A stretch of DNA of 64,000 bases from Tubulanus polymorphus. Lineage: Eukaryota > Nemertea > Palaeonemertea > Tubulaniformes > Tubulanidae. Position 1 is the first letter of the stretch. Each line of letters begins with the position of its first letter. The position numbers and the translations under genes are program-made. Below the pieces are notes generated by a model. It ran no database searches and had not been told where the DNA came from. It worked only from the letters and a program-made list of their open reading frames with translations. The DNA lies in NCBI RefSeq assembly GCF_964204645.1, contig NC_134030.1:13732447-13796446 (forward strand), in the 5' to 3' direction. This document shows positions 20,201 to 32,200 of this stretch, piece after piece.

Positions 20201-23200
20201 AATTGCCCATGGGCAAAGTGTGGTTTACCTTGAAAGCTAGAGGTTGTTTGGGGTAAGGGCATTGCTTGAAAAATCTTTTGAATTCGTGACTTCAAAGTTC
20301 TATCTTGTATTTCATCTTTCTCAAAGAATTATTTTGTAGTCAAATAAGACCAAAAATATACATTTTGTAGGGTACAGGTAGGGGCGGCAGGGAAACTATT
20401 TTATATTTTCAAAGAAATATTTTTCACAATATGAAAAAATATTCAAATAAAATTCATATGATGTCACATATCAGAGGGTGGCTGAATATTTAGTCTTGGA
20501 AACCTCTTCCAATGTATGGCCACGGAATCTAATTCAGCGCAGTAAGAAATCGGCGTATTAGATCGTTTTAAATCCTGGAATTTACTACTACGATAGTCAG
20601 ACCTCGACCTATACTTGTAGTTTGCTGCTTAATATTTTCAGGTCACAAGAAATTACAATTTATTATAAATTATATCAAACGGAAAACATAGCGCAAAAGT
20701 TGACCATGTACATCGACGGAGGTTCGTCATGTCTTCAAGCGCATCGATTATACATCGTTTTACCTGAGAACCAATGAAACAAATGCTCACATAAAAAAAC
20801 GTACTGCGATTTTACATGAAATTGGCTCAATGCCAACTTCATATCGCTGACAAAGGTAAACCAAAAAGTGAAATTTCATACTCTGCATTAATAAGATTAA
20901 AGTATTTATTCGTTTGACAAATCTTCGTCTGAACTCCCACCAACAAGCTATTAGTGGGACACGAAAATGACGTCATCGACTCACTACCATCTTACAACCT
21001 TCATGACTATGTCATGAAGGTGATAAAAAGGTTTGGCCTCTTTGTCATAAGAAGAACCAAACACTTAACTCCTTCTGTGGTCCTGAGCATCAGAATGAAG
21101 TTCCTAAATATAACATTTTTTTTCTAAAATGAAAAACAATACGGAATACGGAAACCAATACACCAATTCAGATTTTTTCACAAATTGATTACATGATTAT
21201 TGCCACCTCAACGAGCAACGTGTTTATTTCAATTGCAATCAACATCAATGGCCTTGAACCTTCAACAGCAATACTGTCGCCAATAATCTTTTCTTACCAC
21301 GGATTCATTGGACAGGTTTAAGTGCGGATCTCGCTCCATTGAATTTCCCCATTTTTGTATAACAGATAATAAAAGGACCATAAGGTCTATATGGTCGAAG
21401 ACATAGTTTAAAATTGACAAGTAGTGAGAAGTGGATGCACGAGGAGATGTCAGTTTACTCATTAGTGAAAAAAGATTCAACTTTCTCATTATATCATTAT
21501 TCTACTATGCACACCATACAAGGTATTTTTTGTCTGTTTATCTAAGTCGGTGTGTGTTTACATGCGACGTGATGCTGCTTACCTCAATGTGTGTATAAAA
21601 GCACTACTGCCTCTAGCCTACACCATGTACTAACTAACTCGGGGGAATCCCCAACATTACTGCTTCAAGTGGCGCAGTTTGTGTAGATAATGTGATGCGG
21701 GCATTACTGGTTATTTTCATGAAGAAAATGCCTCACTTGCACTGTCAAGAAATAAAATTCGGGCTAGTGACAAATCTGCAGTAGAGTCAATAATCTACTG
21801 ATCCTCTCCCAGTCAGTCTTAACCATAAACTGCGCAGTTTCTTATCAACTTTACTTTTGAATGTATAAGTGCGCAAGCACCTGTCAGGATAGTGATAACA
21901 CTTCATTGCTGCAGATCTCTCCTCCACTGTCTATCCGGTGTTGTCATATCGCGGAAAGACGGAATCGCGGAATTTTCCAAAAACGCGGAATTTCTTCATT
22001 TTTACTTTAAATAGTAAACGAGTTTTCCCACGGGGATACCCACTGTCGGACAGCGCACCGGACCGATCGATGCAACGAGTTAGGTTCGAATCCCATTATT
22101 TGCAGGCAATTTTATATGGAAATATTATATTACGATACCGTTGACTGGCTGCCACCTGTAGAAGAAGTCAGAATCAAGTGGGGTGAAAGAGACCAGGCAC
22201 CTAATGTCTATTTCTACTAGGCAAACTTCGGTTATCGAAGTTCATCGACTTTTTGAGAACTTCAGATACGAATATTATCAGATAAATATTGAGCACGTTC
22301 GCGGTGTAGGACCGTAGTTGTAGATGGTTGCAAACATGAAATCCTACGACCAAACAAGTACCGGTTCAAATTCCTTTGAAATTATTATAATTTTACGGCC
22401 GTCCAGTACCGGTACCAATAAGATTCTTTTGATCCAAATAATCAGCATAGGGACATATATGTTATAGCAGTCACAAAGTGAACATTAAAAAAAACGAAAC
22501 CATTTTATAATCTTTCATATCATTTAATTCTAAAAGATAAACCACATTCGCTTATAACAACAATGTAGACACACAACACGCATGAACAATCCTAAGCCAG
22601 AATGAAATATACGTAATGTCTATTTATTTTCGTCTGACATCGATCCAGTTCCACAGTTGTGAGTTAACTCTCAGTTACTTAGAATCAATTCATTTCCAAT
22701 GTTTTAAATCGAGAGACCAGAGTCAGATCTTAACTCGGAAATGAGTCCTGGAGAATGACCCATGATGTCATCACAAATCCTACGTTTACGTACCATCGAT
22801 TTGTATTCCTTCAGTTAATGCAGCGATACTCTGTATCACTGAATTCGCAAAGCACGTATTGCCTAGGTTCTCCATTATTTGGAACAGTATCGTTAAGTTG
22901 TTGACTGGCGATATAATAAATTATCAAATACTAATTCCCGGTGTTGAAAACCTGGGTCCGGTGCCCTGTCCGACAGTGGGTATCCCCGTGGGAAAACCCC
23001 GTTTACTATTTATAGTAAAAATGAAGAAATTCCGCGTTTTTGGTAAATTCCGCGATTCCGTCTTTCCGCGATATGACAACACCGCTGTCTATCCTTGCTT
23101 GTCAGAGTTCCGGTATCGCCCCTGAACTTGCTTCAACTAGCCCCCTGGCCTCACAGCACGAGATTTTATTACTGGCGCTCTTGCGCATGACGTCATATAT

Positions 23201-26200
23201 CAACTTGCAAAATAATTCCTGGTAAGCTTACATGTTCGCTGATTGGTCCACATCCAACAGAAGCCTAATGTGTCCCACGTAAGTATCCCTCAGAAATGCA
23301 AATTTTACTCCGGAAAATTATCATATGTCCTTCAGGATACATTACTGGGGGCACATATTAGAATGAATAGCCAAGCACCAGGCGGCGGGTAAGGCTCCCA
23401 AAAAATGAGTGTAGGCGAAGGCCTAAAATAACGCATGTTCAACAATGAAAAAACTTACCCCGGAAACCGTGCAAGGACCAAATCACCAACTAGACCTGCG
23501 TTCAGTGGTGAAATAGGCCCCGCAAAGATAATTACCTGCATCCAGCATATGGACTCTAAACTAGACTCATGACCGGAGCAAACAGATAAAATATGTACAT
23601 GTATATACAGATCTAAATCTAATCTAACCTGTAACCATGCAAAATGTATATATCTCGCAGCCCATGGGAGCGAATGAAACCATCACACTCTCCCCAGGAG
23701 CTCGGCAGGGACCCCCGGCCTAAACTCCCATACAGAACTGCAAAAATCAATATCGAAACAAAAAATCCATCAATCATATTGATTCGGATCAAAAGGATCC
23801 GATGAATGACCGGTATAAGAACTGGCGTGAGCAGAACTTAAAGGAATAACCCAAACACCCTGTGCAATGACAGCTGGGCCCACTGCCGAAAGAGAACCCA
23901 GCTGCCCTGAAACATCCTTCAAATAAAAGGAAGGAAAGGTATTCTGACTACTCCAGAACGCCCATCGACAAACCTCTTCGATGGACGTGCCCGAAAATGC
24001 TGCCATGAAGTCGCCATCGAACGAACCTGATGACTGACAACACGAGCAGGCTCGGCATCTATCGACGATAAAGCCTCACGAATTAGGTCTGAGACCCAAC
24101 GAGCAATAGTATCCTCAAAGAGAGGCTGTCCGATGCAAATAAAATCTTAACGCCCGCACCGGACAAAGCGCCCGGTCCGGAGGCTCTGATTGAACCCTAT
24201 GAGTCAGAGCCTCAACCCTCCACTCTATACCAACCGCACGCAGTCTTTGATTCTTAGTGATAAAGTTGGGGTAAGGGTGGAGAACAACAAAACGATGACA
24301 GGGGCTGAAAAGGATATGACCAGGTAGAGTCGTTAATGCATGAATCTCGGACCTCCTGGCCGACATAGCCAGAAAAAGAAGAAACACTGTTTTCTTAGAG
24401 AAAGGCTCACTTCGGAGAGAGGTTCATACGGACAAGCCATGAGAAACCTTAGGACCACCCCCACCCAAATCCCATGGAGGGATATCCCGAGGCACTTTCG
24501 TCAGCGCTACTTTGAAACCCGCAATGAGCTGAGAAACACGGGGATCAGTAGTTAAGTCCTGGATACCAGCCGCACTGAAAGTATGGCCAATAGCGGACCG
24601 GTAACCCTTAATAGTTACAGAAAGAGGAATAGTTAAAGAAAGAGGAAAAAATCAGCAAGAGCGGCTACAGGGGGAGAGCATGGATCAATCCCCTGTTGAC
24701 TACACCAATCCCTATAGAGCTTCCATTTGGAGTCGTAAATCCCTCCTGTACTAAGGCACTTGGATTTAGCGAGGATGAACGAGGAAGCCCTGACTGAAAA
24801 CCCTGCAAAACACCAGGCGTCGCTCGACAACGACCAGGCGTGAAGGATGAGCATTTGTAGAGCCGGATGCCTCTGGAAACCCCTCTGAGACAGGGGGAAC
24901 GGAAATTGCGGGAGGCATCTGGGGTTGTCGCACAAGAGGTTGAGAAGACGAGTGAACCACACCTGAGCTGGTCAGCAAGGCGCAATCAGAACTATCGCAC
25001 AGGAGGACGCCAGCTCTATCTGGTGGAGGACTGCTAATAAGACTTGAATCCGGGGTAACCATACACCAGGATCCCGTCCCAGTGAAACGAGAACGCCACA
25101 GGTGAATCCCTTGGGCCTGACACCAGAGGAGAATCTCTGTCGCAAGGTCGGTAAGTGTAACCGATCTGGGCCTCCCTGGTTCTGAAGATAGGCCCTGTCT
25201 GATTGTCGGTGGCTAACCACAAGTGTCTGCCTATCAACCTACTACGAAAGGAACCCAGAGCCTTGCGGACCGCCAACAGCTCTAAATGGTTGATATGGAG
25301 AAGCCCCTCCTGATGAGACCATCTCTCGGCCTTCTGCAAAGTCTCCAGATGGGCGCCCCAACCGGCGTGACTCACGTCGGTAAACAACTGGAGGGGAGCT
25401 CGGAGAGGAGCCAGAGATGTACCCTTCCTGAGGTTGCGAAAAGACATCCACCAACTTAGTCCTGGAACCAGAGCGGGAGGAGGAAGCGGAAGCAAAACGT
25501 CCCAATCTCCTCTCGATCGTAGCCAGCAGGCCTTCCAGAAATGTTGAAATGTCCGGCTGTGGAGGCGACCCAGTGGAATCACCAGGGACATGGAGCTCAT
25601 ATGTCCGAGGACTCGGGACCAGTACCACGATGACTGAGGAGAGCTCGACAGGCCGGATACAGCTTCCCGGAGCTTGTCTACCCTGGCTTGGGTGGGATAT
25701 AAACAACCCTTGTGAAGGTCGAACTCCATGCCCAGATTCTGACACTTCTCGAGATTTATCCTGAAGCCCAAGTCCCACACCAGGTCCAGCACCAAGTTGA
25801 TGGACGCCTGACATTTGTCCTGAGAGTTGCCCACAATTAACCAGTCGTCCAGTTACACGAAATCTGCACCCCTTTTTTCTGAAGATATCGTTGAACTGGC
25901 TTGACTAGCTTGGTGAACACCCAGGGCGCCCAGCTAAGACCGCAAGGGAGGGCCGAGAACTGGTACTGGCGACCCTTCCACTTGACCCGGAGGAAGCGAC
26001 GAGACTTGGGTGAATCGGCACCTGAAAGTATGCATCTTTCAAATCGATCGGCACCCTGAGATGCCTGTTGAGAAGCGACAGGTCTATCACAGTGCGTAGG
26101 CCTGCCGAAGCCTTGGCACTGTAAAAACTCTTGAGTTCCAGCCTGGAGAGGACTGGTTTTAAACCGGCTGGAGAGCCCCCTTCTGAAGCAATCCTTGATT

Positions 26201-29200
26201 GCAGGGGTAATATGTGACACTTGACCTCTCTTGGGTCGCATGTCTGGAGGCTGTCTCATCAGGCGAAGCTTTGATTCGAATTGCAGACGGAAACCTTTAA
26301 AGACTACTCTTTCGGCCCATCCGTCTCCAAACACATCTGACCAGCGGTCGGCTGCCATGTGGAGACAACCGCCCACTGGCCTGAGACCCTCAATGCTGCA
26401 ATTTCCGAAAGGGTTTGGCAGAGGACTTTCCCCTACCCTTACCCTTGAAGGACCTGCCTCTTCCTCGGCTACCCGCCCAAGACGAGTGTCCAGAAAAAGA
26501 CGAATCCTGGCTTTGCGGAGGAACCGGGGGGGGGGGGGGCTATTGCACAAGCAGTCTGCACCGGCTTTCTCGGAATCTTGAAAGGTCTATTAGACTTCGC
26601 CTGTGAATCCTTGATTTTTTGGTACTCCGCTGCCACTGGAGCACACCAGCCCGAAAAAAGGCGATTGGAGTGACCCAGCGGGGCCTGAAATTGAGAATCT
26701 TGGGTCACCTCTGGGAGCTTAGAGCCACAATCCTTTATAAATGAGGTCCTTGCCACCAGAATCATGTTAGCATGAGCCCTGACGGCAAGAAGAATCGCAT
26801 GTGAAGCTGACCGTCCCAGAGACTGGATTATCCTATCCATACCGGCCAGGGCAGACGCAACCTCTGAGGGATCCGCCATCTCCTTTTCCAGTAGGGACTG
26901 AACCTCCCTGGAAATACTAAGTTATTCTAAGATTCAACGCCCCCTGGTGACCATATTCAAAATCCAATGACCTCGAAACTCACCACAATTATAGAACATG
27001 TCATGAACTACACCTTTGCAATTGATCATGGTAACAAAATATGCCTAGGTACCAATATAATAAGGAAATACTAAGTTATTCTACTATTCAATGCCCCCTG
27101 GTGACCATATAGAATAACTAATGTCCTTAAAACTCGCAACAATCATAGATGATGTCATGAGCTACAACTTTCCAATTGATTGTGGTTACAAAATATGCAT
27201 AGGTACAAATATAATAAAGAAATGCTAAGATATTGTATTATTCCACGCCCTCTGGTGGCCATATACAAAATCCAATGACCTTGAAACTCACCACAATCAT
27301 AGAACACGTTATGAGCTACAACTTTCTAATTGATTATAGTAGCAAAATACGCTTAGGTATCAATATAATGTGGAAAAACTTTTTCCCACTTAGTTATACT
27401 GTCTCAGGTATAAAACATCCCTTTCCAAAGAATACCCATCACAAATTGCAATGAGAAATGGCAAACCAGTAGGAAGCTACAGGACTCAGAATTCGGGCCA
27501 AAATTAACATTTTTGGGCACTAAAAAGGTCATAGAACGGCCATCTTGAGTCCGATCGACCCAATTTTTGTTATACTGATGGGCCCTGGGGGGATTCACAT
27601 ATATCCGAAAGATCAAGGTAATTGATCAAAGCGTCTTCAAAATTTCCCTCAAAAAGTTCAAAAATGTGTAAAAAGTGCTGATTTTGGCGAACAACAATGG
27701 CTGCCAGTCGGCCATCTTGATTCTGACAGGGCCAGTTTTTGGGCTGAAGATGTGTTTAGGGTAGATACATGTGTAACCCAAATATCAGACATTACCTTGA
27801 AGCGTCTTCAAAACTTCCCAAAATAACTGGATTCCGTCTACGGACGGACGGACGACGGACAAAAAGTGAACGCAATAGCCCGCTGGGACTAAAGTCTAAA
27901 AATATGTTTCACAATATGAAAAAATATTCAAATAAGGCCATCCCAAAATAATTGTCTGTTTGCCGCAACACCGACTCAACTTTTCAGGATGAGTTGATAG
28001 GTAGGTAGAAATTTTTTTTTGCAAAATTTTTGGGCAAAAAGAAAACAAATTTTTCACCTTTGGGCTTTATTACATGGAATCAATATCGCAAAAAAATCAT
28101 ATACGTTGTGCACGGGAATTTTGTCTAATAGCGTAGATTTGAAGAATTATTCTAAAATTATAACTTCGTCCAGAGCGTCATCTCTGTGTTAAAAATGAAA
28201 CAGTACATTGAATATGTGCGCGCTTTTACGTTACCAGCTTTAATATAGTCACTATTAGAATGAATGGCAGCTTATTGGAACACTGCTTACACCTCCATGT
28301 CAATCAAAACAATCACCGGGTATTAAAATGAAACAATACCTATGGCAGATGAGTGAAATAGTTACATCCTCACCAGCAATGAGCATTTGAAATCGAAAAA
28401 ACGCACCAAAAATGGCGGCACTAAGGAAGAAATTGAGTCACGTGGCTTGTGGCGTTGCCACTGTACGGTACCAGGGTATTCCGAAAAATGTCCAGCAGTA
28501 TAGTTCCCAAGCTAAGGTCTTCTAATATGTGCCCAACGTAATGTATCCTGAAGGAAATATGAATGATCGCAGTAAATCATTTCATACATGTTTCATTTCT
28601 TGACGTTCTTTAAGTTTTTCAAGTTGTCGTAGGCGGAATCGTTCTTCTGCTGCTCTTTGTAGGTCGTCATGGTAGTCTTGGCTAAATTCTGTTTTCACTT
28701 TCCTTTCGTCTGTTCGCTGTAAATGAAACAAAACCATTAGACATAACTCAATCAATGAAAGAATTCACCACTTAATGCTGGTTTAATTAAAACTTAAATT
28801 CCCTATTAGTACATTTCGAATAGAGAATATACGAAAAATTACCAAAATAAATGCCATCTAAAAAGACCAAGAAGATTCAGATCAGATGTTTATCTCATTG
28901 ATGGGGAAGTTGGGTATTTTTCTAATTTCTTAGTCCAGCTGCTAGAATGCTACATGGGCCTCTCTTTTTTGCAATCGTATTCAGAAGGTTGTTTTACATA
29001 GTCAAAATGTTTTTGTCTGAAATCATCAATATGCTTGGGTATCTAGCAGCCTCAAAGTTGACATACAATACACATTTAAGTAGACTGGAACAGGGGTTTC
29101 TTACTTAGATGAGTTCAAACTGGGATTCAGTTCTCAACTGGGTTTGTGGCCCCACTGATCTTCGAAATTTGCAATGATTTCAGTGATGTACTAAGGTAAC

Positions 29201-32200
29201 TGGGTTGAATTATGTAATAAGCTGGAATACTCTCATGACTGCTTGGAGCTGAAAGACCTTGAGGATTCAAAGGTAGCCTTATAAATAACTTAGCACTGTG
29301 ACATAAACCCATGACAAACAATACATTATTGTTTATCGAGAACTCAAGGCTTGGGAGAAGCTCACTACCCTAAAGGAATACTATACCATATCTCTTTTCT
29401 CAAACCTGAGAGGAAAACCTATACAAGTTGAGCTCCTTGCATTCCAGTCACTGAAGCTAGGAATACTATACCATATCTCTTTTCTCAAACCTGAGAGGAA
29501 AACCTATACAAGTTGAGCTCCTTGCATTCCAGTCACTGAAGCTAGGTGAGTGGACCATTAGTGGTGCATGTGTGGCCTGGACCACTAGCCAAGTAAGAAA
29601 AGCATCACTATAGCAGACCTCCCTGTGTCCCTTACAAGCCTTAGGGGACAGTTCTTAGGTTCTTAGAGGAAATGACTTGGAAATTAGAGGACATAGAGGA
29701 CAAAAATTACAAAGAAAATGTATAAGTAACAAATTGCACACTAAGCATATTTCAATTATCATAAAAGTTATTCAGTAATTAGTTTGAACAGTTAATTGAA
29801 TAATTGAACGATTCAAGCTATTTGCAGACCAGTCATAATACATATGAAATTTGATTGACTCAATTTGCCCTGAAACACCTTATAGCGAACCTTCAGTGAC
29901 CGGGATGCAGAGAATTTAACAGCAGCTACGATGTTGTATTTGATTGTGATAGCAAAATATGCCTCGTTACCAATATAATATGGAAATACTAAGTCATTCT
30001 ACTATTCAATGCCCCATGGTGACCATATGCAAAACCAAATGACTTTGAAACTCACCACAATCAAAGAACATGTCATGAGCTACAACTACAGCAATTGATC
30101 ATGGTAACTAAATATGCCTCGGTACCAATTCAATAAGGAAAGACTAAGTTATTCTACAATTCACTGCCCCCTGGTGACCAAACAGAATGACTAATGTCCG
30201 TAAAACTCACCACAATCATAGGCGATGCCATGAGCTACAACTTTGCAATTGCTTGTTGTAACAAAATATGCAGATACAAATATAATATAGAAATACTAAG
30301 TTATTGTATTATTCAACGCCCCCTGGTGGTAATGCGAATGAGTACTGATGACACCAAGATGGCTGCCAATTGTGTCATAATCGGCTGATCAAAAATACCT
30401 GTCTCGGGTAAAAAATATGCCTTTCCAAAGAACACCCATCACAAATTGCGATGAGAAATGGCAAACAAGTAGGAAGCTACAGGACTCAGAATTCGGGCAA
30501 AAATTGACATTGTTTGGCACTAAACAGGTCATAGGACATCTTGAGTCCAATCGACCCAATTTCTCTTATGCTGATGGGGCCTTACGATTCAAATATGTAT
30601 GAAAGATCAAGATAATTTATCAAAGCGTCTTCAAAACTTCCGTCAAAAAGTACAAAAATGTGTAAAAAGTGCAGATTTTTGTCGAACATCAATGGCTGCC
30701 AGTCAGTCATCTTGATTCTTATAGGGCCAGTTTTTGGGCTGAAGATGTGTCTAGGGTAGATACATGTGTAACCCAAATATCAAGACATAACATTGAAGTG
30801 TCTTAAAAACTTCCCAAAATACAGTAAAACCTCTCTTAGTGAACACATCTATTTAGTGAACGATCCCTTGGTGAACACTTTTGACTGTAACCAAATTTTC
30901 CCTACTCATTTTGAAGTAAACAGAACCTCTATTTAGTGAACACCTCTACATAGTGAACAGTGAACACTTTTTCTGGTACCAAATGAGCATTTTATCTCTC
31001 TATAGTGAACAGTGGTCCCATCCCAGAATGTCTAGACAGTCAAAGTGTGTTAGTAGACTAATTGTTATCAGTATAGGTGTTCATCATATACCATATAAAT
31101 ATAACCCATGGTCATTCAATTGTCTTGAATAGTCCTTAGGCATATTAGGTATATTGGTGACTATGATTATGAATGGACTGTTGTTATTGTTCAATGGGTA
31201 CTTCAATTTGAATGTTAGTTATCTGAATTATGATAATTATCCTCACATCATATTGAAGTAGCAATGTATTGGCTAAATTTTCAAATCGAAAGGATTTACA
31301 AAAATTCAATAAAATAAAGTAATCACCATCTTTTGATCATTTTGATTAAATGATGTATTGACTAATGGTTCATACTGGGAGTAGTTACTCAAATTGCTGG
31401 TAGGTGGCGGGTAGCAAATATGTGCTACCTCTATTTAGTGAACACCTCTCTATAGTAAACATTTTTTCCGCAACCCCAAGCATTCACTATAGAGAGGTAA
31501 TACTGTAGCTGGATTCCATATACGGACGGACGAATGGACGGCGGACGAAAAGTGAACGCAACAGCCCCCTGGGACTAAAGTCCCAAGTGGGCTAAAAACA
31601 ACAAGATGAGAATGCATCTAAGCCCGCTTGGTCAGGTGCAATATATAGGCAGTCTGCACCATCTAGGATGACATCATGACCTAGTTTGGTCATGTGATAG
31701 GTCATGCAGTTGACATTTTCGTATGAAATAACATCAAAGCCCTATCTGAAAAACATTTTGCATTGATGATGAATGATTATCAAAATGTATAATTTCAGAA
31801 TCGAAAGTCGGTCATCTTGGATGACATCATAACAAGCGGGCTTAAAAGCTTAAAAAAGCGGACAAAAAATCAAAATGATTATAACGGAAATATTTAAATT
31901 TAATAAACTTTGAAATTTAGATTGGATCTAACAGTATTTCTTGGATCTAACAGTATTTATGATATCTCACAGGGCATTTGAGGTTCATGATGTAACATAC
32001 ATGTACATGTAATTTTCAATTACAGTGCCCATAATTGATTTTATCGGACACCTTTGATAAACCCTCACAGCACTCAGTAAGGAGTTTATTCCCAGCTTAA
32101 AGTAATGCTTGGGCTGTCCTGACACCCTCAAAAATACATTTGCTGAAATAGAGGAATTAGAGGGCATTCCTTCAAATCAGAGGACATTAGAGGACACTTT

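Larger units (their letters stand above)
23770..26905 (-). mobile_element. DIRS-like retrotransposon A (decayed)
   Basis: In transcript order it holds the C-terminal part of gag (26879-26469), RT-RNase H (26550-25034) and tyrosine recombinase (about 24985-23770). This gag - RT/RH - YR layout, with a recombinase instead of a DDE integrase, defines DIRS-group elements. The 5' part of gag is missing. At about 26905 the element abuts the 154-bp array repeat. Multiple frameshifts, a deletion and stops show it is dead. It is less than full length (copy B spans more gag). Confidence 0.8.

Noticed and set aside
23459-23530. Minus-strand string LVGDLVLARFPG before a GTAAGT donor, resembling the start of a PWWP domain exon
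   Set aside because: Only about 20 residues, no convincing acceptor or start codon in frame, and no partner exon nearby.
26910-27400. CRISPR-like spaced repeats
   Set aside because: Units are contiguous 154-bp tandem repeats without unique spacers, in a eukaryotic genome.
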